Positions 22,965-34,737 of a stretch of 64,000 nt of DNA are shown in pieces. Below the pieces are notes generated by a model that was not told the origin of the DNA, did not search any database, and saw only the letters and a list, made by a program, of their open reading frames with translations. Source of the stretch: Mantis religiosa (taxonomy: Eukaryota > Arthropoda > Insecta > Mantodea > Mantidae); the NCBI GenBank assembly GCA_030765055.1, contig CM060947.1, forward strand, positions 103,555,862 through 103,619,861, in the 5' to 3' direction. Numbering within the stretch: the first letter of the stretch is position 1; every line of letters starts with the position of its first letter. Made by a program: the position numbers and the translations under genes.

Positions 22965-23190
22965 TCTTCCACACTAGTCATGTATAAGATAAGGTTTTGG
23001 CTAGATAGAGTCAAACTGAAAAATTCAATGCCATAGCCTAGATGTGAAACACGGATTTCCGAGTGTCCATCATGTCACTCTTAACCATTGAGCTACCATG
23101 GCCAACGTGCTGCCATGAAATTCAATTCTCCGACTGATTCATATGTTTTCCTGGTAAACCACCAGTAGTTCTCATATTCGAGATACATAC
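22965..23190 (-). mobile_element. tRNA-derived SINE, family D, one-armed copy
   Basis: The plus strand shows TTCTTCCACACTAGTCATGT (inverted tail), AAATTCAATGCCATAGCC, a mutated B box and TGAGCTACCATGGCC (inverted A box), then CCTGGTAAACCACCAG. Read leftward this is the element head to tail. Confidence 0.75.
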
Positions 23191-23764
23191 TGTTTGTTGT
23201 GTGTATCTCACACACCGTTTTTAAGCATTTGCATAGCTTTTACAAGAACAACTTTAATCACAACATACTATAATATACTAAATAGTGCAAACTCCTTCTT
23301 TGAGTGCATTCAAAAAGAATTATTAGCAAATTATTTTAGAGCTAATCAATTTTAGAGGATTTATTTACCAAAATTTTTAGAGTAACTTTTTTTTTCTATT
23401 AAGACAAATTCGATATTTAGGTATAGAGAATGCAACCATTTCTCCAACTTGGCCCAATTGCTTAGAATAATTTGGAAGCAGTTTACAGAATAACACAAAA
23501 GTAAAATCATTGTGGGATATGCAACATCGATGGTGGGAGAGAATAAGCTAGTTTAAGATAGTCAAAGCAGAATTAAGCAACATTAAATTTAAGGAATTTG
23601 GAATAATAATAATAAGGTGAAATTCTTACATCTGCAAAGATACTGCATATAATTTCCTTGTAATAATTACTGTTCAAAACACTTTCTCATGTTTGAGACA
23701 TGAAGTATGTAGAATTTGGATGGAATGATTAGTATATGATGAAATGTATCTTGAATTAAGTTAC

Positions 23765-23866
23765 CTAAAAGTGATATGCAGCCACAAGCAGCCCAGATGA
23801 CAAGGCAAACACCTACTGAACCAGATCTCTCTAAGGCGCTTGCTGGAGAAACAAAAATTCCAGATC
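23765..23866 (-). CDS. SLC7A9-like: SLC7-type amino acid transporter, exon 3 (GSGIF motif, TM1-TM2)
   Basis: The 102-nt exon is bounded by an acceptor TTGTTATAG and a donor GTAA, phase 1 at both ends. It encodes about residues 57-90: GSGIFVSPASALERSGSVG followed by a hydrophobic stretch ending CISLLG. GSGIF is the substrate-carboxylate binding loop of TM1, and SPxxxLxxSGSVG-xxLxxW is the standard LAT-family continuation into TM2. The exon is small and isolated between 9.2-kb and 1.8-kb introns, so simple ORF finding would miss it. Confidence 0.92.
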
Positions 23867-24285
23867 CTATAACAAATAAAGATTATTTTATTATGCCTTT
23901 CTGAATTTGCATATATATCTTTCCATCTTAAAATATTACAATAATGCCAATTATTCATATAAATTTATTTGAATTTGTTTTGAAACTAGGTTTGGAAATG
24001 GTATCCTGTTTTTATATGCTTTTATATCTACATGTCTAAACATTAAGTTTAAGATAATTTCAAAGTAAATCTTTAGTCTTCCATGCAAACCTTATATGTT
24101 TCTATTTGGTATGTTTCTCTTTTGTTACTACCTAAGAAACAGCCAGGTATTTACAGTCTACATAAGATGCTGTTGCTAATGAACTGTAAGCTCAGCTATT
24201 AGTTCTACTCAGAGACCAACACTGGATAATAAATGCACGAAATTAATTAGATTGATTTTTTATTGAGATTTAATTGTATTGGAAC

Positions 24286-24498
24286 ACCACAGTGAAGGTC
24301 CCGAGTTCGAATTTCGGTCAGGGTGAGTTACCTGGATAAGGTTTTTCCAAGGTTTTCCCTTATCCTGAAAGACGAATGTGGGTAACTCTAAGCTCTATGG
24401 GCCCTGAGCTCATTTGAGCATCATTTCAACCATTCTATTCATTGTCCGATATGACTTAACGTTGGAGAACGTAAATTAAAAAATAAATAAAATAAATA
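24286..24498 (+). mobile_element. tRNA-derived SINE, family A
   Basis: B box GAGTTCGAATTTCGG, then AGGGTGAGTTACCTGGATAA, TTTTCCAAGGTTTTCCCTTA, GAGCATCATTTCA and GACTTAACGTTGGAGAACGT, ending in an A-rich tail. Other copies are at 28495, 45126 and 49039. Confidence 0.9.
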
Positions 24499-24800
24499 GG
24501 CCGCGCCATGGCTGAGTGGTTAGACCGCTTGGCTCTCACCTAGACGGCCCTGGTTCGATCCCGGGCGATCGCAAAGTGGAATTTGTGGTGGACAAAATGG
24601 CGCTGGAGTGGGTTTCCTCCGGGTCTTCCGGTTTCCCCCACCATCATTCCACCAATTGCTCCATCATTCGTTCATCTCAGGCGTTGGGCCGACCCCTCAA
24701 CCCTGATTTCATCTCAGGACAGATGCTTCGGCTCCCTCGCTCTGAGGGAACCCAAGCGCCTCCTAACGTCAACATGACGAGAAAGGTAGAAAAATAATAA
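24499..24800 (+). mobile_element. tRNA-derived SINE, family B, inserted in the tail of a family A copy
   Basis: The head GGCCGCGCCATGGCTGAGTG carries the A box and GGTTCGATCCC is the B box. The body includes CGGTTTCCCCCACCATCATT, and the tail is AT-rich. It starts exactly where the family A poly(A) tail ends. Confidence 0.92.
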
Positions 24801-25044
24801 AATAAAAATAATAAAAATAAATTCAGCGCTACCTTCTAACCACTCATATTTACTACAGGGTGTTAATGGACTACACCGAAATGTTTTTTCAGAGCAAGTG
24901 GAGATATCTTAAGCAATTTGAGATAGGAGACATGGCCTGTTGGTTCAAATGTGCAAGCTACGACTATAAGTTTCTGAAGTGCCAATAGGCCACTGCTAAT
25001 AATATTTGACTGCACAACACACGAAGCTGAAGAAGCCTGTCGGC

Positions 25045-25115
25045 GCACTCTCTTTGGCTCAATGGTTATCACGTTAGCTTTAAAACGAAAGGTAAACGAG
25101 TTCGAGTTTCCTTCA
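25045..25115 (+). other. tRNA-like or SINE head fragment
   Basis: GGCTCAATGGTTATCACGTT resembles an A box and ACGAGTTCGAGTTTCC a B box. No closed cloverleaf could be drawn, so it is probably a SINE fragment and not a tRNA gene. Confidence 0.4.
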
Positions 25116-26040
25116 TTTTTTGTCTTTTTTAATTTTTGTTTCTTTGATTTTTTTTTAATATTTTGTCTAGAATTTTAATTCTTGTATAAATGTATGCATT
25201 TTATGGAGTAACTTCACCTTGTCTGTGCAATTAATTACAATTCTTTCTAACAAAGGTTGAATCCTAATTTCCCTTGCTTCACGTTTAAATGGGGGTGGTT
25301 TAAAGGGTGAACAAATTGACATAAAATACAGAGTAAATGCAACTCTTTAGGTCAGGTTTATACAGAGCGTAGTTGGAAAAAAAAAAAGGTTTAGGTGGTA
25401 CTAACCAAACTGGAAAAATGTTTAGGTGGCACTCACCAAAAGTCACTTAAGAATCGCGGTTCGCACAGCGTGAATCTACATTGTTATACCAAGAACCTTT
25501 ATGGCTAATATAAAAACTGTTGTCCTTCCAGTTTAGTGCTAAGAACAATCAATAAACATTATTTTTTTCTTTAATTCTAACCATCGCTTCAAGTTTAGAC
25601 AGTACACTTACAAACTGTTCAAATTTTAGGTGGTACGACGTAGGTACCGGCCTAACTATAGCACCAGGATTATAGTAACTGCTCGAAATGACGACCTGCG
25701 TTTTCAATACACGCGGCAAACGAACGACTATCGTACTCTCTCTTGGACATGCAAGTAGAACTGAATTTCAAGGTCATTACATGGAGACCAGCTCTTAAAG
25801 CATTTGACTATTCACTTAAGCTTATTATATTCCCATATTATTATTCAACTGACAGGGAAATATGTAATAAAGGCATTTCTACATAAGTCTATCTCAATAA
25901 CTTGAAGTATATGTATCGCAAACGATTCTCCGCAGTGAGGGGAATGCGCTAACATGCTCGCTCACGTCACTTAGATTGGCAATGGTCAACCTATTGACTC
26001 ACTGTGGTATTCAGGCGGTAGGAGGAAGGAGAGATGGTCT
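25116..26040. other. Intron 2: unassigned
   Basis: No family identified. GTTTAGGTGGTACTAACCAA at about 25389 and GTTTAGGTGGCACTCACCAA at about 25420 form a short imperfect tandem, and TTTAGGTGGTACGACG recurs near 25626. Confidence 0.35.
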
Positions 26041-26044
26041 TTAC

Positions 26045-27150
26045 CTGTTCAACTCAACTCAACTCATGCTGGCGGGCTGTTTGGAACAGCCCGAAGGGTG
26101 GTCAAATCGTGCACCTGCTCTGGGAAGAGCTTAACCACGTAGTGGCGGGATGTGGATGTTGCAAAATGACGGGTGTAGTTTAAGTGGGGGTAGTGTAGGG
26201 AGGTAGCTTGTTGCTCCTCAGGGAATGATGAACCGGGTGCTACGGACAGCGTGCACCGCTGGTGGGTTAGTTAATAAACTAGGAAGAAGGTATGTATAAT
26301 TTTGAATATTCCAGAATAAAAATTTTGGATTAGCTGAAATTTAATTTAGGCTGGAATGGAGATCATGTGGTTACCGGTAGTGACCGCAAGACATGCGGGG
26401 TAACAGGTATCGCTTTAAGCGACGCTCACGAGGTACATAATCCCCAAGGGATCTAACGAGGGCGCTCTGATGTTGAGGCAAACTCTCGAAGAATTTTGTC
26501 GCCCGGCGCCTAATTTCATCCTCCACATATCGGAGGGATGAAGCCTCGTGAAGTAATCTCACGGGGAACCTTGTGCAAACAGAATAAATAATCCGAAGAC
26601 ATTTATTCTGTGCACGTTGGAGCAGAACTAGGTGTGAGCCTGCGGCCATACCCCAGACTTCGCACGCATAGAGCATGATAGGGAGGACCAGAGCCATAAA
26701 GAGGCGCAACTTTAGGGGAACAGACATCGCAGACCGAAGCACAGGGTATGGTGATGCCACGGCACCACACGACCGATGAGCTTGCTCCTGGATGTGCTCC
26801 CGAAAAGTTAGGCCCTTGTCCAGCTTGACTCCCAAGTACTTGATTGAATTCTCCCACCTGATCCCTTGCCCGAAGTAGGTAAATTGGGGGAAATTGGCGG
26901 GAAAGCGGCGCTTGGTGAACAATATCGCTTGGCTTTTCCCCGTATTAATGGACAACCGCCAACGCGTGCACCAATCCTGGAGGAGGATTAGGTAACGTTG
27001 GATGGGGTTGAAGATTCTGCGTGGATGCCAGTTTGTAGAGAATAGCAGCACGTCGTCAACATATTGTGCTATGTTGACGTGCTGTTCAGTGGGAAGGCGA
27101 GCCACGTAGACGCAGTAGAGCGTCGGGGATAACACAGAACCTTCGGGGAA
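26045..27150 (-). pseudogene. Jockey-type LINE: reverse transcriptase 3' half
   Basis: Minus-strand coding from about 27150 to 26371 with no internal stop. It starts at EGSVLSPTLYCVYVARLP, then holds the catalytic QYVDDVLLFST (YVDD form of motif C). RWRLSINTGKSQAILFTKRR and YLGVKLDKGLTFREHIQEQA follow, then KLRLFMALVLPIMLYACEVW and LQRAQNKCLRIIY. These are standard jockey-clade RT palm, thumb and C-terminal motifs. The 5' half (endonuclease, RT fingers) is gone. About 300 bp of 3' UTR-like sequence follow to about 26045. The long intact frame suggests a fairly recent insertion. Confidence 0.88.
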
Positions 27151-27155
27151 GTCGC

Positions 27156-27203
27156 TCCGGTATGGTCTAGTGGTAGGATACCTGGCTCTCACCTGTTCGA
27201 CGG
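27156..27203 (+). other. tRNA-Glu(CTC)-like 5' half
   Basis: TCCGGTATGGTCTAGTGGTA followed by GGATACCTGGCTCTCACC matches the acceptor strand, D arm and anticodon arm (loop CTCTCAC, anticodon CTC) of an insect-type tRNA-Glu. The D loop lacks one base and the 3' half is missing apart from a TTCGA remnant. It abuts the 5' truncation point of the jockey fragment. It is not a working tRNA gene. Confidence 0.7.
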
Positions 27204-27630
27204 TCAATGTTCCTTCATGTACTTCCACTACCAACTTAACCACACTGATATGCGTCCGAGTACACTGCAGAGACTCATTTGAGACATCCGTTACATAGAA
27301 GAATGAGCGTTTTGTAGGAATAGCCTGTACAGGAGTGAGTGAAAACGTTATGTGGACGTTACACATGAGATTGTTCCTGTGATATTACGAAATATTTATT
27401 GAGGTAAAATATGTTTGTATGTCAGACATGTGCATAAATAATGGAGAAAGCTCGCCTCGGTAAAGTCTGTTTAGTTAACTGGCGTGCACGTCGGCCTCTG
27501 CCTTTGACGAACCCTTATAATCGTTTTACAGCACCAACCCTCCTTCACCCAGATCTTTCTGCAAGGTTGCCACCTTTCTCAATACGTCATGTGTATCGTA
27601 CGAAGTTTCGTCTAAATAATCTTATGTCCA

Positions 27631-27975
27631 TTACTGCAAAACTTCCTTAGTTTTGACAGATATATATCTGCTACTTGATTCCATAATAACCCTTATCTTA
27701 TTCAAAGTGCGGTATTTGAAACCCAGTTTCTTTAGGAGACCACGCAAAGTGCAGTGCCGATAAGGAAAATCACAAATTTCGTGGAAATGTGCAACCAATT
27801 CGCCTAAGGTGGGCGCTCTCCCTTTTGCATGGAATCTATAAATTTCTCGACGAATTAAAACGCATGTGAAATTATCTACTTTAGATAAACGTTTCCTTTT
27901 GTTTTCACACTGGATCGGCGTCTTTGGTATTCCTTTCGTCACAATATTTCTTACTGTATTTCTTTGAATGCCCAG
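27631..27975 (-). pseudogene. IS630/Tc1-mariner-like transposase, N-terminal HTH region
   Basis: The frame includes DNFTCVLIRREIYRFHAKGR, then APTLGELVAHFHE and TLRGLLKKLGFKYRTLNKIR. This matches the N-terminal DNA-binding region common in insect DDE transposases (hydrophobic-x-x-LGFxYK before the catalytic domain). Only the N-terminal third is present. A C-terminal fragment that looks like the same superfamily is at 45960-46260. Confidence 0.6.
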
Positions 27976-28494
27976 AATTTATCAGGTTCATTGCACGACC
28001 CCTTACCAAGATTATTTGTCAGCACATGTTTATATGTGTTCCAAACAAGCGCTTGAATTTGCTTAGAAACAGTTCCCGTTATAACTTTGTTTTGTGAGGC
28101 TTTTCCAGTAATATAACTCGGCCCAGTTATTCACATTATTGTCATCACTTTGATTATGTTCACTTGACTGAACGTTATCTACTACTTGATTTGCATTTAC
28201 CACTGTATTTTCCTCTCACGGTCTCCACATCGTGACACACAACGAATTTCTGCACGTAATGAAACAGATCAACTGGAAGTTGGAACTTTGGCAAATGAGA
28301 CTCCACGTGGAGTAGACATACGACTATCACTTCGAGAAAATCAGGGTTGCTACTGGTTCTCAACGATAGTGTTCCATTTCTGAAGTGTGGAGATAGATTT
28401 ATGATGGTCATTAGTGGGCGGGAGGGTAGTTTCCTTTGAGCGGCCAACTGCACTCCCGTTCACTAGACAGACTTTAACGTAGATGGTAACATGT

Positions 28495-28700
28495 CTGCCT
28501 CACATTCAAGATTTTCCGAGTTCGAATCTCGGTGAGGGTGAGTTACCTGGATAAGGTTTTTCCGGGGTTTTCCCTTGTCCTTACAGACGAATGTCGGGTA
28601 GCTCTAAGCTTCATGGACCCTGGACACCTTTGAGCATCATTTCACCCATTTCATTTACCGTCCGATATGACTTAATGTTGGAGGACGTAAAATTACAACA
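28495..28700 (+). mobile_element. tRNA-derived SINE, family A
   Basis: GAGTTCGAATCTCGGTGAGG (B box), GTGAGTTACCTGGATAAGGT, GGGGTTTTCCCTTGTCCTTA and GACTTAATGTTGGAGGACGT, with an A-rich tail. A head-like ATGTCTGCCTC precedes the B box. Confidence 0.9.
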
Positions 28701-28877
28701 AAAAATGGAGAAAATTAAAATCGCGCTTTCACCCTAAAAAATCAGGAGATTTCAGCATTTGGTCTGAAATTATGATACATGCATAAATAAGGACGCTCAA
28801 CTGCTCGGTCAACAGCGCCCTTGCAAAAACTAAATTAGGGCAATAGCCAGACATAAATTACTCAACATTAAAAAAAA

Positions 28878-30440
28878 TCAACACAAAATGACAATAAAAT
28901 AAATGAGCCCAAATAGGGAAAACCCAATAAAAGCTGTAATTAACAATAAAATACTAAAAGGCATAAAAATTGTTTTTAATATTAACTTGCCATTAAAAAC
29001 AACTACCTGCCCAGTGATGGTTGAATCAATTTTTTTCCTTTTCTTAGGGGCTGGGCTAACATTTTCAGCAGGTTTATCCTGCCTTTTTCTCACTGTCGTT
29101 TTGGCAGCGTGGACAGGATTTCTCTGCTCCACATCCCCAATGGAGGAGGACCACTTTCCGACTAATAACTTCGATTCGAGTCTCTTGAAACGATCGGAAA
29201 CTGCGATCGGCGAAGATAGCCGCCGATCTGTGCCATCTCCAGATGATTCCTCAGAAGATGTTCTCGGAGGAGAGGTCGTGGACTTGAACGCTCGTTTTGC
29301 TTGGTACTAGCCTTTTTATTCTCTCTGAGGAAGTCAGTTCTTTCGTATGTAGTCTTGAATTTTTGGGCGCTGCATTATATATTATTGGTTCACATGTTCT
29401 TGAGGTAGATACTTTCTGCGATGACTTGGCTGGAACGTTCTTCATAGGACTGGACTTGGTAGGCATGTTCACTGTTGTTTGTGCTGGTGTCTGTTGCATT
29501 GGCTGTGATCTTGGTGTAGTTGTTCTTTGGGATATTACTGCCCCGTTTATTTCGCTAGTTTATGTTGCGATTTCACGTCTAGGTACCGGTTTAGCTGCAA
29601 CTGCACTGTAAGTAACGGTCCTGGACAGAAGGCTGACGAATACGCAAGAGTTTCCGGGCTTCCAAGAAGGACACCTTCTCTCTTACCCGGATCTCTTGGA
29701 TTGGCTTTTCCTCCATTACATGGGGACATTCTCTCGAGTTCGATGAATGATTACCACTGCAGTTAACACATGTTGCAGGTAAAGTACATGCATCATCATG
29801 CTTGACTTCCCTACAGTCAACGCAAGTATCAACTCCATTACAACAATCACTCGAGTGATCAAAGTGCTGGCATTTATAACACCTCAGTGGATTGGGTATA
29901 TACTGCCTCACTTCAGTAGCTTCATAACCTGCCTTAATCCTTTTGGGAGATCTACCCGATCAAAGGTAAGAAACAGGGTACCAGTTCACCTCGTTCTTTG
30001 CGGTGTACTAGATACACATTTGTCATACCTTGTTCCGCCAAGTTTTCCTAAATATCCTCATTGGACATAACGTTTAAAACACCACGCGAGGAGTTCAGAA
30101 GGCTATGCAATTCAACGCGCATCGGAAAGCTCTCAAGCATATTGGCTTTCAAAATTTTTGCATCCAGCGTCAGTGAAACTGCTTCGACCAGGAGCGTGCC
30201 ATTGCGAGATCGAGTACATGACTTTACGGGACCAACAATATTATCTAAACCCTTATGGATTATAAACGGGTTCACGGTAGTAAATTTTCGACCTTCCTCA
30301 GTTCTAAAAATAACCAAATAGTGAGGACCACAAGACTCGGCTATTTCCTTTCCATTTTCCTTAACATTTTTGTTGATTTTATCAGTTCCCATAGCGTTAA
30401 TATCTTCCAACATTGCAAATGTCTCCGATGGCGTGCTCAC
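28878..30440 (-). pseudogene. LINE ORF1 (gag-like, zinc knuckles)
   Basis: Start near 30440 (MSTPSETFAMLEDINAMGTD). The N-terminal part includes YLVIFRTEEGRKFTTVNPFI, KILKANMLESFPMRVELHSL and SSRGVLNVM. After frame breaks, the C-terminal part has three cysteine knuckles: CYKCQHFDHSSDCC, CVDCREVKHDDAC and CVNCSGNHSSNSRECP. A basic, Lys/Ser/Thr-rich tail follows to 28878. This is the nucleic-acid chaperone ORF1 of jockey/I-group LINEs. A second copy lies at 60480-61330. At least two frameshifts are present and no ORF2 follows in place. Confidence 0.82.
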
Positions 30441-30850
30441 ATCCTAGGCACCACCCCGCCTTAGGTGAGAGTCCTGGCCTGAAGCATGCTCACCTCAGGG
30501 TCTCACTTCCCAATGTATAGACAGAGGGGGTCCAATCGCCTTTAGGAGTGTAACAGCTCATGCAATGACTCCTCCCCGGGGCTGACCTTTTTCAGCGGAT
30601 AGGAACACAGTCATACATGATGGGACTTACGCATCACCCAGTCACCCCTCCGCTTGCCGCCCTAGGTTCCATCAGACTTGTGTTTCAAGGAGGTTAGGAT
30701 CAAACACGGATGTGGACCTTGTTTGGGCGTTTGGCATTAGCTCTCTCACCACTCAGAGGCACCCAATCGAGAGATTTGGCTCGGGATCCCGGGATCGCCA
30801 ATCCCGTACCTACCGCAGTAGGCCCCTGGAGGATGGGGAGGTTACATGCA
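30441..30850 (-). mobile_element. 5' UTR of the LINE whose ORF1 is at 28878-30440
   Basis: This region is colinear with 61331-61735 next to the second ORF1 copy. Shared segments include GAGAGATTTGGCTCGGGATC, CCCGGGATCGCCAATCCCGT and CCTACCGCAGTAGGCCCCTG. Confidence 0.75.
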
Positions 30851-31046
30851 ACATGCAGCATCTCTGTAAATGAGTGTTTCAACACAAGGGTTATGTCAGT
30901 CTCTTGCAGTCCCTACGTATGACAGATGATACTTCTCGAATATCATATAGCCTTAGACAAAAAATAATGAGCAGCTGCTAGAAACAAAGTTCCATTTAGA
31001 AAACATCCGAAGCATTTGATGACGCTGCTTTCAAAATATACGCTTT

Positions 31047-31173
31047 AGAAGGGTAGAGTCAGACTCAAAGGTTCAATGCCATAGCCGAGATTTGAAATAA
31101 AGTTTTCAGTTTGTACCTTTCCATACTTTAACTTACACACGGCTAGTGTGAAAAAACAATTAAAGTTTCCAAC
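31047..31173 (+). mobile_element. SINE family D, short fold-back copy with target duplication
   Basis: Flanked by ATACGCTTT (31038-31046 and 31174-31182). It begins with the inverted arm GGGTAGAGTCAGACTC and GGTTCAATGCCATAGCCGAG. It ends in the sense tail CACACGGCTAGTGTGAAAAA, CAATTAAAGTTTCC. Confidence 0.8.
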
Positions 31174-31244
31174 ATACGCTTTGATACCACTCTGGCTTCA
31201 TTTCAAGCTATGAGATAGAGAACGAGATGCTTTGCGGCTTGGCC

Positions 31245-31300
31245 GTATGCATGGTAGCCGAGGGGTAAAACGCATGTGTCTCGTAAGTGGACCAACATAA
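31245..31300 (+). other. tRNA-like A-box fragment
   Basis: ATGGTAGCCGAGGGGTAAAA resembles the D-arm region of a tRNA or SINE head. No B box follows. Confidence 0.3.
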
Positions 31301-31819
31301 ATTGAATTCCTTGATGTGCATATTTCTTTTTATTATAGTTACTTTATAGCAATTTCTTACTTTTTATTGCAGATGATAAATAATAATCGTTTAAATACAT
31401 TCATTTATAAAACGAAAATAACATATTCTTGTCGTTTTCAAAATAAGTGCAATGTTATCAGAAAATTGCCTTAATACTGGTTGTGTAAACAGTCGGGGTC
31501 ATTCATCTGTTATAAATGGTGCTGGCATATCCTCTCGTGAAAATTTCACTAGGCTTTTGGTATCATCCATGCCCCGTCGAATGAGGACTGTAATAGAAGC
31601 AGAGGGTTTACACACCCGGTACTAAGCTAATTTGCAATTTTTTTAGTTTACATATAGAAATAAAAATGTATTTCAGTTAGTTTAAAAATAGAGTAGAGTG
31701 CTTCAATTTTTATGAGTGAGCATGAATGTCATAAAATCAAGTAAACCTTAGCGGTTGGAAATTATATTACAATGTGTGTAATACACAATTCTTATTTCTA
31801 CAATAACAAAAAAATCTTA

Positions 31820-31900
31820 CTTAAGTCGGAGATTCGAACCTCTGTAGGTCTAGCTCCTATATACTTGCCAATAACTGCTCGGCTATCAGTGCACGTTTAG
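31820..31900 (-). other. tRNA-like SINE head fragment
   Basis: Read leftward: GATAGCCGAGCAGTTATTGG (A box), then GAGGTTCGAATCTCC (B box) at a tRNA-like spacing. No acceptor stem closes. It lies just left of the long ATT array and may belong to the element whose tail seeded it. Confidence 0.45.
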
Positions 31901-31989
31901 TAAATGAGACTCAGTTATGAGTCAATTATGACACTCATTTTTTCATACACCGTAATGTGTGCGAAAAAAAGGAATGATCCCCTAAGTGA

Positions 31990-32799
<810 letters not shown>

Positions 32800-32802
<3 letters not shown>

Positions 32803-33010
32803 ATGAGAGGATTCAGTAGGACTAAGCTAAAGAGACGCTTTCCGTGACAGCATTGTAAATCGGCCGTGGAAACGATGTATACTTAGAAAAATATGCGCTT
32901 CTAGATTCTGCTTTTTTAGTTTTTATTTTTATATATTTATATTGTTCTTTTTTTCCAAATGGTGTGTGTATACAATTCAAGGCTTCTGAAGTAGTAACTG
33001 GTAAGCGACA
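32800..33010. other. Intron 2, 5' end: nothing recognised
   Basis: Short spacer between the array and the GC donor region of exon 2. Confidence 0.4.
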
Positions 33011-33083
33011 CATTATAATAAACTCCTTAATGGTAAGAAGTTAGGTTTTTGTTGTCGTTGTTGGTGATAAGGATGATGTACTT

Positions 33084-33086
33084 GCC
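33084..33086 (-). other. GC donor splice site of a GC-AG intron
   Basis: The exon ends ATC-G and is followed by GCAAGT, the classic GC-donor consensus. Only this cut restores I-G-S-G-I-F with exon 3. The alternative GT four bases on gives a frameshift. Confidence 0.85.
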
Positions 33087-33229
33087 GATCATTACGCCTA
33101 CAATAAGGTTGACAGCACTGAAGAGGCCCAGTTCTCGTTTGAGCTGCATTTTGCTGGTATCTTTATTGGCGGCATCAGGAACTGGTTCCAACTCTGTGCC
33201 ACTGGCTGTATTCCGATTCTGCAACACAC
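33086..33229 (-). CDS. SLC7A9-like: SLC7-type amino acid transporter, exon 2 (N-terminal tail and start of TM1)
   Basis: The exon follows an acceptor TTGTTACAG and encodes about residues 9-57. It has a polar tail, then LKRELGLFSAVNLIVGVMIG, the start of TM1 of LAT/b(0,+)AT transporters. The conserved GSGIF motif, the unwound TM1 segment that binds amino acid substrate in this APC-fold family, is split between this exon and exon 3. Frame continuity demands that the exon end after ATC-G at 33086, so the donor is GCAAGT, a GC-AG intron. The downstream GT (in CAAGTACATC) would shift the frame. Family assignment is confident from the full set of exons; SLC7A9-like rather than SLC7A5-like is a judgement. 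Confidence 0.88.
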
Positions 33230-33239
33230 CTGTAACAAA

Positions 33240-34735
33240 TCCAAGAACATAGAATACATAGCTATAGCGTCTCTACATGTATAAGCATGTTCTGCTGTTT
33301 ACTTCAGTATGAGTAATTTCTTCAATAAATTGAAATTCATGATATGGTTCATATTGTCATTCAAGTATAGGTTTGATTGCTATGCTGAGTAAAGAAACGA
33401 GTATAAGTGATACAAAAACCCATGATTATATTTGCTGAAGCCAATCTGCTGGCAGCCTTCATGTTTGAAGTAGGGCATACAATTTTGGGGATGTTTCTTT
33501 CTTCGATAGTGTTAAAATCTTCAACTGATGATAAATAAGAACATAAAAGACCGTGATACAATAAATTGCAAAAGTTTCCTGTAACAAATTCAATCTAACT
33601 TGATTGACCGTTGCAATAAAACCCTATTTGCAGAAAATGTTCATATTATGTGCATCTGTGACCAGCATAGCTCAAGTAATCTGATGTGCTGCAGTCACAT
33701 TACCTTTTCTTTTCTTGTAACACTATTCTTACAAATGCTTATTCTACTTCATATTTAATCGAAAGAAGCTACCTTATCTTAATTAACTTTAGTTCCAAGG
33801 AGGTATTGGGTATGCAGTGGGCTTTAAGCGATAGTCAACTTTCTAAAGAACTGGTCACTACATTTGACTTTGAAATTCTTCTTTCTCTGCATGGCCAAGT
33901 GTAAAAAGATGAGAAAAGTGTAAGTGATGGGAAATTCAGAAAAATAATAAAGAATAACTCCGAAGTGGTTCACACCGCAAAAATTATGAGAAATTAATGT
34001 GTGTTTTAACATCTATATCCTTGTGTTGTAACATGTCTATCCTCAGAGGGCTTTTCTAGAAAAGTCAAGACATATATTTCAGTTGTCATAAAATTATCTT
34101 AAATATGTAATACTTAAATCATAGTCATTACAGTCATTTTTGAGAAATCGAATATTTTCGAGAAAAAGTATGTTCATGTAAATGGCAGGCTGGGAGGGTG
34201 TTCCTTACAAATCTGCTTGTCGCACCCTTGCAAGAAGTTTAACTGACGTTTAACTTAAATTTCCTGTTTGGTGATTAACCTACGTATACCTTTTAGCTAT
34301 GCTGTCACATAGGCGCGCGTATTTGTATGTGTGTGATTCAGGGGAACTGAAAACCTGTATCACCACTGAAATCTTACTATCGAATATTTGATTTGTTTTT
34401 GTTGGATTATTGGATTTGTTTGTGTATGTATCCCTACTTTCTGTCAGTACGTAATAGAGAAAGTAAAAAGTAGGCAATAGGATACTTGCCACTAAGGAGC
34501 GGATTCCTATGACATGTCATATTTTTTATGAAGCCTATAACCTGAGTTTCAAGTAAGTAAAAACATATATACATGTCTTCTGATGACAATAATGCTATTT
34601 TTATTGGATCTTAAAAGTTATATTTCTCAGTTTTTTTTCAGATTTTGGTCATATTTATACCTATTTCTATGATCAAGTCATATTCTGGTATAAAGGTCGC
34701 CAGCGACACTGCCCTTTTTTTAAGGTTTCTTTAGC
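33240..34735. other. Intron 1, left end: nothing recognised
   Basis: AT-rich sequence with chance ORFs only. Confidence 0.45.
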
Positions 34736-34737
34736 AG

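Noticed and set aside
27156..27203. Functional tRNA-Glu gene
   Set aside because: The 3' half is missing and the D loop is short by one base.
33081..33082. GT donor for exon 2
   Set aside because: It would add two codon-breaking bases and destroy GSGIF.
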